Shown here piece by piece: positions 1 to 10,200 of a stretch of DNA of 64,000 nucleotides. Positions within the stretch are counted from its first letter, which is position 1; each line of letters opens with the position of its first letter. Under the pieces are notes generated by a model. It did not search any database. It saw only the letters and a program-made list of their open reading frames with translations, and was not told the origin of the DNA. A program made the position numbers and the translations under genes. The stretch covers positions 62,001 to 126,000 of the forward strand of contig VFIW01000097.1 of NCBI GenBank assembly GCA_006386115.1. The letters run 5' to 3'. The stretch is from Globisporangium splendens (Eukaryota; Oomycota; Peronosporomycetes; Pythiales; Pythiaceae).

Positions 1-126
1 AGTAATTTTTGACATTTCCATCTATTAAAGAGCTCGTGTACATGTTTGGCATGGCGCAAGCAAACCGCTCTCTTTACACTTGTTGTCTCGTTCACATGCA
101 CATACACGTACTCAACAATTCTTTCC

Positions 127-2021
127 TCACTCCCACTTCGAAATTTGTTTCTCGACGTATTGTATCTTCGATGCACGCGGGTTGATATTTTTGGCTGCAT
201 CGAATGAGCAAAGTTGGCTTTTGAGCGCATCGAGGTAGTTTGTCACATTTGATTTGGTGTCTGAATCAACCACCTGCCATGCCACCACTTCCAAAACCAC
301 TTTCAGCACGCCATCGAAACTGCTACGGGACACAGTTCCGTGTCCTCCCCATTTCTTGATTTCGTCTAGCGCGGCCTGGAATCTCGCTTGCACGCGAAGC
401 TCCTCCAAAGCAGTATCTTGCGGAGCATTGCTGTGCAGAAAGTTGTCGACACGAGCATGCTTGATCTTTAACAGATCTTTCATTTTGGTTTCATGCCTAG
501 ATGTACGCACAGCGTTAGTCTGTGTCATGTTCACCCTATCAGAGCAGAAGCAGCCAAAATAGTCTCACCCAGCAATCGTTTTTTTCATGGCAACAAAGTG
601 CGAGCCGGCTTGTATCATGCTCTGGAAAAGCTTCTTTAAGCTGACCAGTTGGGCCGCCGATACCTGTTGACACTCGATACGTTGGTTGACTGCGTCGACA
701 GCAAATCCGATTTTCAGCAATTCGGGTCGGCACAAGCATTGCTCGGCTCGCTCAGGTTCTTGATTACTTTATGGAGCACTGTGCACAGCCGCCATCAAAT
801 TGTTGACCTGCGTGTATTTGGTGTCGAGTGCTAAGACGCTGATCCTCTTCGCGACTGACTCGCATTTTTCAACCGCATTTCTCCAACTCTGATCACGTTT
901 CCAGACCTCTTCCGAGTAACGTTCGGAAGCCACGACGTCTTCCTCGTTTACGTCCAGAAGCAATTTCCGAACTCTACACCAAACAAAAGCATAGGAAGAG
1001 AAACGATCATGATGAGAAGAAACCTTCTCCAAGATCGTCACCACACAGATCTCGAATAGTTAAACAGTACCTCCGGAACGTCGGTCTCAAGGGCAGAAAG
1101 TTCGTATCCAAGTTCAACACGACTGAGGTAAGCGTCGAGACCATCTCCCCTCTCGTCGTCTTTAGCCTGGAACTAGCAAACAAAATCTACAAGGCACCTT
1201 CAAGATTCGTCAAGATTCGATTGCCAACAGTCCTGGCTGACCCCATTTCTTCCAAGTTTGTCAGCGTTGACTGAAGTAACGACGAGAGGTTCCGTTGAGC
1301 TGCTCTGTCGGCTCCAGCTTGATTTTTGATCTCCATGGCCAGGATGATGCACCTGTCAGCTTGTTTTCGTAAACGAATGACGGATTCATCTTCCGCGCTT
1401 TTCACTCATCCATTCAAGTGATCAAGGCACTGGTCTTTCGATTCTGCAGCTGAAGCATCATCGCTGTCGTCCGATGAGTCCACCGATGATGATGACGAGA
1501 AGTCAGACGATGCTTCCCGCTGCTCTGCCTTCCACCGCTTTGATGGTCGCTTTTCGGTCTCCTCACTAGAGAACTGCGCACGCTGTTTGTCTCCAACTCG
1601 TGCCTTCTCCACACACTCCTTCAATTCTTCTTTCTGTTCGCAATGCCACACATGCACAGCAAACCGAAGGTCAAGAGTTTTCTGGTCCACAATTTTTCGT
1701 GTCGGAATAGACGAATAAGCACAGACACGCGTCATCTTGCCTATACGTGCTGGTGAAGCGAGGGTCCCAACCGCAGACTGCGATTGCTCTTGCAGGTCTC
1801 TTCGTACTCGCGATCATCGCCATAACGCTGTCGGTGCGGGCAGCCACGGATCGACCGTCTTCCAACGAGTCGTCCGCCTCCTGCAGCTTCTGCATGGCTG
1901 CCACCGTGTCCTGCATGGCGTCGAGACTCGCGTCGAGGTACTCTCGAAGCAGCGCATTGCTGGCACGCTGCAGCTCTTGTGCGTGGACGCGCGCGAGGAT
2001 CGCCGAGCAGATCTCCAGCAT
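127..2021 (-). pseudogene. Helical (ILARV-motif) family paralogue 1, probably degenerate
   Basis: I do not recognise the family. The first exon starts at 2021 with a helical segment containing AILARVHAQELQ, followed by a Ser/Asp- and Lys-rich stretch (to about 1406), a helical segment at 1187-1402, and then three segments (about 1044-772, 729-569 and 535-127) that align with the neighbouring paralogue at 3906-5811. Exon borders in the middle cannot be settled. Two things suggest decay: an in-frame TAA at 769-771 inside a stretch that aligns on both sides with the paralogue, and a closed frame between the Ser-rich exon and the 1187-1402 segment. A possible last intron (568-536) would be only 33 nt, unusually short. 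Introns I have placed wrongly could explain these, so the pseudogene call is tentative. Confidence 0.45.
1096..2021. repeat. Near-identical 926-bp tract, copy 1
   Basis: This segment matches 4886-5811 at a constant offset of 3790. By eye there are two mismatches: A1172 versus G4962 and C1603 versus T5393. It ends at the start codon of the minus-strand paralogue, and sequence beyond either end has diverged although it is still recognisably homologous. Confidence 0.93.
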
Positions 2022-2526
2022 TTTCGTAATTGAAAGAATGAGGACGATACGATTGGTTGCCGCACCATCACTCTGGTAATGTCGCTGACTTTACATTCAC
2101 TCCCACAATCTTTTTGACGCATATACTTGCAATGAATGATCAGTTATTTTGTGAACCCAACAGAGTTGTGGCAGGGCATTTATTTCGTGAAGCTTGGAAA
2201 GCTGTGACGCTGATGGTGGAATCGAGTTGCACGGAGACAATCGGGGTCGCCTTTGCATCTAATCCACCACGAAAGGTCAAACGAGCGAGTTGCTTTGTCG
2301 CTGCTGTAAGCCTGTTCGCCAGCTGGAGGAAGTCGTGAGCCCTTTGCACAATGTGAGAATAACGCCATGAGCAAACACGTATGCAGAGTAGCATAATGGT
2401 CATCGTCATGTTTCGCGAAACATTTCATATCGCTTTCTTTGCTGCATTTGATCATATAAATCAAGAAAGCTCAAATCCGCTGTGAGAGAACTGTTCGTGC
2501 CACCCGCGTTCGTAGCACTACCTGTT
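2022..2526. other. Intergenic, upstream of paralogue 1
   Basis: The first 80 bases are the presumed promoter of paralogue 1 and share a diverged patch (cgattggttgcc, then accatcactctgg) with the region upstream of paralogue 2 near 5860-5900. A weak minus-strand open frame lies at 2140-2409 and is listed separately. No other structure is evident. Confidence 0.5.
2140..2409 (-). CDS. Possible small protein or exon, unknown
   Basis: An 89-codon open frame with a helical, protein-like central stretch (HDFLQLANRLTAATKQLARL) followed by a polar tail. No family is recognised and no clear signal peptide is seen. It could be the last exon of a small gene whose 5' end lies near 2464, or chance. It lies between two minus-strand genes and has the same orientation. 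Confidence is low because no splice pair or paralogue supports it. Confidence 0.25.
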   Translation of the reverse strand: MTMTIMLLCIRVCSWRYSHIVQRAHDFLQLANRLTAATKQLARLTFRGGLDAKATPIVSVQLDSTISVTAFQASRNKCPATTLLGSQNN

Positions 2527-3330
2527 TTACAGAAGGTGCTGAGGGATACCTGGGGGCAACCACCTCACTTTGGCGTCGATCTCCGGATCGGCCGCGAGCG
2601 CCAGGCGAAGCGCATCACCTTGCTCCGCGAAATGGCACCAGGTGTTGAAATGCATCGGAGCCATCAGCTCTGCGCCAATTTCGCGAACCAACTGTGCGCC
2701 TTGCTTCCCGTTCATTGTGACTAAAAGTGGCACCTCACCAGGAACAGTCGCCGCTCCAAGGTTGAGCACGGCGAGCTTGACGTGGAAGCGCTGACGAAGT
2801 CCCTCGGCAAGCTCGGTCGTGTACACGGTGTCACCAGAGAAGTAAACGACATTCGGGAGTCCATCCTCACTTGTACCAAATGAAGGTGACTCGATGACAA
2901 AGCCAATGCACTCTCCTCCAGGCAAGTGCTTGCACGGAGTTGCGGTGATTTTGAACGACTTGCCACTGAGTTCGACCGATACATTCTCCCAAGGCTGAAG
3001 ACCACGGACTCCAGGGCGAGGTGCGAGGTTCTTGGCGCCATCCATCGTCGTGAAGACACGGCGACCATTGAGAAGTGTACGTCCAAGTGTGTCCAGGTTG
3101 TCGCAGTGGTCTTCGTGACTGAGCAAGATGGCATCGATTGGAGGCAAGTCTTCGAGCTTCAGCGCCACGTCGTCCGACTTTTTGAGGATCAATATGCCCA
3201 TGTCATATTCAATGTTGGCAGGATCGAATGCTGGGTCGGTGAGGAAATTGACGCCATCGATGTTGATGATCGCGGTGGCTGTGCCGATCAGAGTGACGGT
3301 CACTTTACTCGCAAAGTCTCGGGAAGCCAT
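2527..3330 (-). CDS. Metallo-beta-lactamase-fold hydrolase (UlaG-like)
   Basis: A 267-residue single-exon protein of the metallo-beta-lactamase superfamily, the UlaG-like group of metal-dependent hydrolases; the substrate is unknown. The metal-binding motif is LLSHEDHCDNLD, the H-x-x-H-x-D-N form seen in one branch of the family instead of the usual HxHxDH. Other landmarks are the early VTLIGTATAIINIDG strand pair, FLTDPAFDP, YFSGDTVY with the bridging Asp, and a late histidine in MAPMHFNTW. The Met at 3330 is preferred over one 11 codons upstream because the family normally begins just before this first strand. The protein has no signal peptide and is probably cytosolic. It lies between the two near-identical paralogues. 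Confidence 0.85.
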   Translation of the reverse strand: MASRDFASKVTVTLIGTATAIINIDGVNFLTDPAFDPANIEYDMGILILKKSDDVALKLEDLPPIDAILLSHEDHCDNLDTLGRTLLNGRRVFTTMDGAKNLAPRPGVRGLQPWENVSVELSGKSFKITATPCKHLPGGECIGFVIESPSFGTSEDGLPNVVYFSGDTVYTTELAEGLRQRFHVKLAVLNLGAATVPGEVPLLVTMNGKQGAQLVREIGAELMAPMHFNTWCHFAEQGDALRLALAADPEIDAKVRWLPPGIPQHLL

Positions 3331-3905
3331 GGTCGAGTCCTTCAATCGCAAGTGTTGCCACAAGAGAAAATTCAGAAGTGACTGCAGAATGCACCAACGC
3401 TCCAGCTACCAAGCCCCTTCTTCTTCTTCTACTTCTTGGCGCAAATATTGGGACGATATTCCCAAATAACGTAATATTTGTTTGTCATTGTTGCTGTCGT
3501 TTTTAACAGCGATTTTGATGAGTTACCATGGCGTTTTGCTTGGTTGCGTCATACATTTCTCGCGAAAGTGAATGCGATATTGATGAGTTACCAGTGCGTA
3601 CTTTTGTTCACGCATACATGTGCAGTATTTCAACCAATCGAACCACGCCAAGTCTAGCATGAGAGCTCAGATGGGTCGTCGAGGACTCAAGTTTTCTGAT
3701 GCCTGATCTCAACAAACCAGTGCACCATATTGAGTATTGTTGCTCCCAATAGTAGTGAGCTTGTGCCTGGCATCTCTCAGTCATGGGGCGAATGTGCTTC
3801 GCTGCTGGTCGTGGAGATACAGTCGGCTTGTCCGATTTTTCAAAATGGGGGTAGAATTGGCAATCGCCTCTAATAATGTAACCCTGCTCTTTTTTGCGAT
3901 TGAAG
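3331..3905. other. Intergenic with a short direct repeat
   Basis: No convincing gene. A 20-base direct repeat with one mismatch (gcgattttgatgagttacca at 3509-3528, gcgatattgatgagttacca at 3574-3593) lies upstream of the hydrolase. The open frame on the minus strand at 3608-3919 has no recognisable protein character. Confidence 0.45.
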
Positions 3906-5811
3906 TCACGTCGACTCACGGAATCCTGCTAGTAAAGCTCTCTCACAGTTGCTGATAGCTCCGGTACGCTGGTTGCGATGCAGTTCTTGCTTGAGTGCAG
4001 GAAGCCGCTGTTTCAGCCCGCTGAGGCACTTCTTTGCCAGTGACTTGGTGGCCGCATCAAACTCAATGCCATTTGCCTTTTCTTTCGCCATTTGCTGAAC
4101 CAACCTCAGCACATCGTCGAGCTTTGTGATGGGCACGACCTGGAGCGCTTCCCAGGTTTCCATTTCATCAACCTCGTCCTGGATTTTCATGTGTGCATCC
4201 TTGTTTTCACACTCTTGTAAGCGCTTGTGCTCGCGATCTAGAAAGCCCTTCAGCTTGCCTCCATGTCCAGACACATACGTTAGCGTTAGCAGCAGCATTT
4301 GAACGGCACCATCACGTCGCCATACCAGAAAATAACGTCTCTCCTCACCCTGCGAGAGACTTTTGGAGTGCTTCGCAATTTGCGCCTGCTAAGTTCACCT
4401 TCTCAAGAAATTTGCGATGCTTGGCTACTTCGGCGCGTGACATCTTGCGAGTCAAGAGGCATTGGACGACAACGCCGACAGCATACCCGAGTCGCTGTAG
4501 GTCCTGCCGACCCATGCCTGTCGGAGCACTGCTGCTTTGCTGAGTAACGGCAGCGAAGAGTGTGTGTAGTGAGGCATCAGCAAAGAGCGTGTGTAGCGAG
4601 TGCATCACGGTGTCCACGCGATCGCACTTGGCATCAGGTGCTAGACTATCGATCTCTTTCGCAGCCGAATCGCAAATGTTAGATAGCTTGTGCCAAGTTT
4701 TCTGGGCAGAAACCAAAGCCTAGCATTTCTGCTCGGCCACGTCATCTTCTTTCTCCAACAATTTGAGCTGTTTCCACGACCTGAATCAAGGCACACAACG
4801 GAAAATCGCCAAAGCAAGCGCGCTCGTTGCTATGTATTGCACACACAGTACGCGCAGTACATTGGAAACATTGCTTGCAAGTGTGGAAAGTTCGTATCCA
4901 AGTTCAACACGACTGAGGTAAGCGTCGAGACCATCTCCCCTCTCGTCGTCTTTAGCCTGGAGCTAGCAAACAAAATCTACAAGGCACCTTCAAGATTCGT
5001 CAAGATTCGATTGCCAACAGTCCTGGCTGACCCCATTTCTTCCAAGTTTGTCAGCGTTGACTGAAGTAACGACGAGAGGTTCCGTTGAGCTGCTCTGTCG
5101 GCTCCAGCTTGATTTTTGATCTCCATGGCCAGGATGATGCACCTGTCAGCTTGTTTTCGTAAACGAATGACGGATTCATCTTCCGCGCTTTTCACTCATC
5201 CATTCAAGTGATCAAGGCACTGGTCTTTCGATTCTGCAGCTGAAGCATCATCGCTGTCGTCCGATGAGTCCACCGATGATGATGACGAGAAGTCAGACGA
5301 TGCTTCCCGCTGCTCTGCCTTCCACCGCTTTGATGGTCGCTTTTCGGTCTCCTCACTAGAGAACTGCGCACGCTGTTTGTCTCCAACTCGTGTCTTCTCC
5401 ACACACTCCTTCAATTCTTCTTTCTGTTCGCAATGCCACACATGCACAGCAAACCGAAGGTCAAGAGTTTTCTGGTCCACAATTTTTCGTGTCGGAATAG
5501 ACGAATAAGCACAGACACGCGTCATCTTGCCTATACGTGCTGGTGAAGCGAGGGTCCCAACCGCAGACTGCGATTGCTCTTGCAGGTCTCTTCGTACTCG
5601 CGATCATCGCCATAACGCTGTCGGTGCGGGCAGCCACGGATCGACCGTCTTCCAACGAGTCGTCCGCCTCCTGCAGCTTCTGCATGGCTGCCACCGTGTC
5701 CTGCATGGCGTCGAGACTCGCGTCGAGGTACTCTCGAAGCAGCGCATTGCTGGCACGCTGCAGCTCTTGTGCGTGGACGCGCGCGAGGATCGCCGAGCAG
5801 ATCTCCAGCAT
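3906..5811 (-). pseudogene. Helical (ILARV-motif) family paralogue 2, probably degenerate
   Basis: Sister of the gene at 127-2021, with the same order: first exon from 5811, Ser/Asp-rich stretch, helical segment 4977-5192, then C-terminal helical segments 4345-4790 and 3906-4280. The first 926 bases are almost identical to the sister; the rest is only distantly similar. An in-frame TAG at 4720-4722 interrupts a stretch that aligns with the sister on both sides (sister reads EEDVVASERYSEEVW; here EDDVAEQKC, stop, ALVSAQKTW). The sister's own stop lies elsewhere, so the two lesions are independent. A start at 5844 is also open, but 5811 is the shared one. An unrecognised intron remains an alternative to a pseudogene. 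Confidence 0.45.
4886..5811. repeat. Near-identical 926-bp tract, copy 2
   Basis: Partner of 1096-2021 with two mismatches. The abrupt loss of identity at the start codon (5811) on one side and inside the gene at 4886 on the other, between flanks that are older diverged homologues, points to gene conversion between existing paralogues and not to a fresh tandem duplication. Confidence 0.93.
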
Positions 5812-6131
5812 CGTGCAGCGAAAGCAACGGCGCCGAACAGACAAGTGATGGTGGTGATGAGCTGCAAACGATCGGTTGCCATACCATCACTCTGGCAATG
5901 TTCGTGACAATCACTCGTATATTTGAGTTGCGCAATTATTTTGTGAGTTTGGTAAACCCTTCCCTCAATAAATGCTGTTGTCCCTGGCCAATCAGAGTCG
6001 TGTCTTGGTGGACGACCTGCTCCACTGAGCGGACGGCGACGCCGACAGTATCATCGACACGCGCTCGCTCTTGTCTGTCGTGATGGCAGTCGGCAATCAC
6101 TGCCGCAGAGGCCGACACGCACGCAGCACTG
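5812..6131. promoter_or_regulatory. Divergent intergenic region
   Basis: Separates paralogue 2 (minus) from the sulfatase (plus) and presumably holds both promoters. It carries the patch ggttgccataccatcactctgg, related to the region upstream of paralogue 1. No clear oomycete initiator was identified. Confidence 0.4.
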
Positions 6132-8558
6132 ATGCCTATGACACGGGTCTCAGCGCCACCGTGGCTACACTGGCTGGGCGTCTACGCCAGCGTGCTGCTG
6201 TATTTCTCTGTGAACCGCTGTGTCGCGCTATCGGCGCTGCTGGAGACGTTTGGTGCACTGGACAAGCACACATGGACAAACCGTGTGCTGGGACTTAGCG
6301 TCGGTGTGCTGGAGGACTGGGTCTGTGCGACTCCCCTGGTGCTGCTGTTGTGGGGCTTTGATTGCTGCACGCGCTGGGGATCGGGTGAAGGTGCTCTTGA
6401 TCTCAACAGTGATGCTGATGGCAGACGAGCACGGCTGCATAAACTCAAGACATGTGTCAAAGTCGGTGTTCGGTTCATCGTCTACTGCACCTTCTTCTTA
6501 GTCTTTGTGCTCCCGTTTGGTGCTGATATGTTGTTCGTGCGGATTCGTCACATGCGGTTTACGTTTGAGTTCACAGACGCGTACTGTAATGCGAAAGGCG
6601 CGGTGTCGCTGTTGAACTTGTCCGATCACGAAATGAAGACTGCACGTGCGAGTGTGATCGTCACTGCTGCTGCTGCTGCATTGTTCGGTGTACTTGGAGC
6701 TGCGTGGATCGATCTATCGCTCTGGAACCCGAGTCACTTGTTTGTTTCGTCAGCCGAGGCAATCGTTAGAAAGCAGTACGAGCCGGTAGAGGTCGCAGTC
6801 CAGTCACCCGAACCAACTCTCGAAGAGAGTGAGCAAGAGCCGAGCTCGACAACAGTTGGACGTCCCAAGTCTACAGCATACCGTACAGCAAGGAAGGAGG
6901 TGAGCCACACCAAGGAGAAATGGATTCTGCGAGGTATCCTTGGGCTCGTCGTCCCGATGCTCGTGCTGGCCGTGGCTCATTTGTCGAGCCCGGTTGTGGC
7001 GTTCATCGCGCTGAATACGACCCTGAACGAGTTCTTTCGCGTATTCTTTGATCTGGAGATGTACCCGGGTTTAGCGAGCGCCGGCATTTCCTCTGCAGCC
7101 AAATACATCAGCTCAGAGACCGAACAGTACACTTTGTTCAAGGACAATGTCCTGTATCGTCGCACGATGGGGTTCGATGGTCCGCTAGCTTTTGATGTAA
7201 ACGTCAACCCGGATGATCCGCCAAACGTGCTTGTCATAGCCGTCGAGTCGTTTCGATACCACGATTCCCAGTACCTTGTCGATAACAACACATACCTGCT
7301 GAACGACGTCAACATCACGGTGACCCCAAACTTTGACCGGTATGCGAAACGAGGCATCGCGTTCCGCAATATGTGGTCGAGTTGGTCCGCGAGCCGGTCA
7401 CTGGAGAGCATTCTCTTTGGCCAGATCCCGTACGACAGCATTCCGGAATCAGGCATCTCTATCGCAGGAGCAAGCGTAAAGTTGTCGGGGATGCCGCAAC
7501 TCTTCAAAGCCAAGGGGTACGAGCGTACGTTCATGACGGGCGCTCGCATCGACTACGACCAATGGGACACGTTTCTCCCTACTCACGGCTTCGATACGGT
7601 GTTAGCGATGGAAGACGTCAAGAAATGGGCTGAGAACGAGCTCGGGATCGATCCTGAGCACTGGTCGATCAAGTCGCATAACGAAACAGGTCGCGCCATG
7701 TCTTACTGGGGAGTGCACGATGATGTGTCGTTCCAAGTTCTTGGCAACCTCATCAAGAACAAGACGGAGCAGCAACGAGCGCGCGTGGCAAGCGGTCTCC
7801 CAAAGAGACCGTTCTTCATCAATCATTACACCATCTCCAGCCACACGCCATTCGTCGACCGCCCACTTTGGTATCAGCGACTTGCCAAGCCTGACTTCTC
7901 GCCCCTGTACGCAAAGTACATGAAGACGCACAACGACGTGGACGTCAGGAACTACCTCGAAATGCGGTACTTCCAGGATTTGGCGCTCGGCGAATTCCTC
8001 GACCGAATGCAAAAAGATGGAATTCTGAACGATACGATCGTCGTGATAGTCGGCGATCAAGGACAGGGTCCCGAGAACGGACTCCTCGCTCCTGAGTCAC
8101 GGCAGGTATCAGCGACGCGAGTCGCAGCGACGATCCTCGCCGAGGGTCGGTTGGGTGATCATGCAGGAATGATAATAGACGATGCTGCTGAGCACTACGA
8201 TCTGCTCAACACACTGGCCGACATTGTCGGGATCCCGGAAACAGGCTTTCTTCAAACTGGTGTCGGACGCTCCCTAAAGCGTCACATCCCGTTTGGCGAC
8301 CGCGTCGTCTGGAGCAACAATCCGTCTAGCAAAATGTCTGCGATCCGTGGCCACACACGCCTCGAGTACGATGCACTGTCGTCCTCGATTGCACTCCACA
8401 ACACGGAGAAGGATCATGAGCTGGCGCACGACCTGTTTCCCTCGCTCACCGAAGCTGAGCAGCAAAAGTGGAAGGACGTCCGTGATGCTGGGCGGCACTT
8501 GAATCTGTACTTTAAACGGCGTTGGAAGCGATCGTGTCTCATCAAAGTGGTGTGTTGA
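6132..8558 (+). CDS. LTA-synthase-like sulfatase/phosphotransferase, membrane
   Basis: An 808-residue single-exon protein of the alkaline phosphatase/sulfatase superfamily, most like lipoteichoic-acid-synthase-type phosphoglycerol transferases. The N-terminal third has about five hydrophobic membrane spans (residues about 12-32, 60-85, 110-140, 175-195, 255-295), followed by an extracytoplasmic catalytic domain from about residue 355. Visible landmarks are NVLVIAVESF (metal-ligand Glu), the nucleophile region WSASRSLESILFG, SSHTPF, and VVIVGDQGQGPE. The last normally reads GDHGQ: here a metal-ligand His is Gln (codon 8058-8060), so activity may be altered. The product could modify cell-surface glycans or lipids; the real substrate is unknown. 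It is convergent with MAT1. Confidence 0.8.
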   Translation: MPMTRVSAPPWLHWLGVYASVLLYFSVNRCVALSALLETFGALDKHTWTNRVLGLSVGVLEDWVCATPLVLLLWGFDCCTRWGSGEGALDLNSDADGRRARLHKLKTCVKVGVRFIVYCTFFLVFVLPFGADMLFVRIRHMRFTFEFTDAYCNAKGAVSLLNLSDHEMKTARASVIVTAAAAALFGVLGAAWIDLSLWNPSHLFVSSAEAIVRKQYEPVEVAVQSPEPTLEESEQEPSSTTVGRPKSTAYRTARKEVSHTKEKWILRGILGLVVPMLVLAVAHLSSPVVAFIALNTTLNEFFRVFFDLEMYPGLASAGISSAAKYISSETEQYTLFKDNVLYRRTMGFDGPLAFDVNVNPDDPPNVLVIAVESFRYHDSQYLVDNNTYLLNDVNITVTPNFDRYAKRGIAFRNMWSSWSASRSLESILFGQIPYDSIPESGISIAGASVKLSGMPQLFKAKGYERTFMTGARIDYDQWDTFLPTHGFDTVLAMEDVKKWAENELGIDPEHWSIKSHNETGRAMSYWGVHDDVSFQVLGNLIKNKTEQQRARVASGLPKRPFFINHYTISSHTPFVDRPLWYQRLAKPDFSPLYAKYMKTHNDVDVRNYLEMRYFQDLALGEFLDRMQKDGILNDTIVVIVGDQGQGPENGLLAPESRQVSATRVAATILAEGRLGDHAGMIIDDAAEHYDLLNTLADIVGIPETGFLQTGVGRSLKRHIPFGDRVVWSNNPSSKMSAIRGHTRLEYDALSSSIALHNTEKDHELAHDLFPSLTEAEQQKWKDVRDAGRHLNLYFKRRWKRSCLIKVVC

Positions 8559-8680
8559 TCCATAGAGCAGGCAGGGTACTAGAATAGCATAGATTTAACT
8601 TGCGTGCATTTGCCACAAAAGTGTATTTTCAGTAGCATGTAGTTGGTTCATGCCTGACTTTTGCATCGTCTCTCCTGCTC

Positions 8681-9958
8681 TCAGCACACGTCCATCGGTG
8701 CCGGTCCACCGTTGCTGTTGTCGCGACGATCCACTGGGCGAAAGTAAATCCCACACCACGCTTCGCTTCGGTTGCGCTTGAACTGGAGATCTGGATCACA
8801 CCCGCCCGCGCGTTGCTGCTCACGGCGCAGTTTCTTGGACTGGTTAACACCGAAGTTCGGTCCTCGTTTGCCTCCAGGAACAGGCACAGGCTGGGGACCA
8901 CCAATTACGCCAGGCTGGAACCCCATCATCGCTGCTTCCATCTCCGCAGTAACCGCCTGGTCGATGGGGATTGCCGTCGTTGTGGCGCGGAGTTTCGTGA
9001 CCTCGCTTTCATCACGCTCGCCAAGGGCGACTTCCATGAGCTGCGCTTTTTGGCGCTGCAGGTCGGCCTCGAACTGAGAATCTTCTCGTTGCTGAAGCAG
9101 CCGCCGCTCCTCCGCGAGCCGCTGCTGTTCGCCGATCAATTGCGCAATACGGCGCTCTTCGTCTGCCTTTTTGGCGTCATTTGTCGCGATCGCAATGGCG
9201 TTTTCCATGCGATACTGCTTCCACTGCTTCTGCGCCGCGGCTTTTTCATTGTCGTCTCCATACACCAGATCAAAAACTACGCAAGAAAGAGTGCAGACAC
9301 GTTTAGTTCACGTCGTAGACCAAGGTAGGGAGGATAAAGCTTATCAAGCAAGATGCCGTACTGAGGTTCTCTAGCATCTCGAGGTAATCGTTGTACTCTT
9401 CTGTTGTGTTGAAGTCGTCTTCGGTCTTGTTGTAGCTATTGTAGGCACAAGCCAAGAGCCACAACAGGTCAGTACAATGCACACATCGCCGTCCATGTCT
9501 CGTATAGGACAGTCAATGCCAAGCAACGAGGATATACGCACTCCTTGGTGACTTTTTTGCGCATGGACGTCTCTTTGGCGTAATTGAGCTCTTCGATGGT
9601 TTTGTCCTGCAGCTGCGACTTTTTCACGAGCTTCTGACACGCCGGACATGGGATCTCGCGATGGTGCTGGAACTCGCGCTTGATGCAATGGTCACAGCTA
9701 CAAAGCAGCAGCAAATATTACCACCATAACAGCGTTAGGTCGATCTAATGAGCGTCATGAGTCTCTGTGCGCGGAACGGGGTACACGCTTCTGCATATGA
9801 ATGAACTTGGAAGAAGGCAGCAAAGCGACGTACAAGCGGTGGCCGCACTTGGAGATAAGCATCTTCATCTTGGTGTTAAGGTAGTTGCTGTCGTCCTCGG
9901 CCGACGTGCCGCACACGCAGCAGCGCAGCGCCATGTCCTCCACGTCGTTCGCTGTCAT
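8681..9958 (-). CDS. MAT1: CDK-activating kinase assembly factor MAT1 (TFIIH subunit)
   Basis: Four exons: 9958-9834, 9697-9542, 9435-9362 and 9276-8681, joining in frame to 316 residues, close to the roughly 310 residues of animal MAT1. Introns are 136, 106 and 85 nt with GT-AG ends. The N-terminal C3HC4 RING finger runs from CCVCGTS through KCGHRFCDHC to CPACQK. The conserved MAT1 segment follows (RKKVTKDYNKTEDDF, then YNDYLEMLENLIFDL) and then a long coiled coil rich in E, R and Q. MAT1 stabilises CDK7-cyclin H and anchors it to TFIIH in the nucleus. The C-terminal tail is Gly/Pro-rich and ends in an oomycete-specific stretch. The start at 9958 is the Met just before the RING; a further upstream exon is not excluded. 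Confidence 0.93.
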
Positions 9959-10200
9959 ATTGGTCGCCTTCTCCAGCTCGCCTTCGTAGCAATGAGCTGT
10001 GCTGGCATGACATGAAGAAATCAAGAGTGAGGAGGGCGCTCTATTCAAAGCGTAAACATTCGTTTATACAGCATATCAACCATACTGATATTCATATTGT
10101 TAGGGTTGACTTGTGAAGGATATCAGTTATTACAGATTAAAGGCACACATCATCGCATCCACAACCAAAAAGGATACGGGAGACAACGCAGCAGGAAAGC
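9959..10200. promoter_or_regulatory. Divergent promoter region MAT1/SKI2
   Basis: A 242-base spacer between two divergently transcribed housekeeping genes, AT-rich in its middle; no specific motif can be assigned. Confidence 0.4.
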
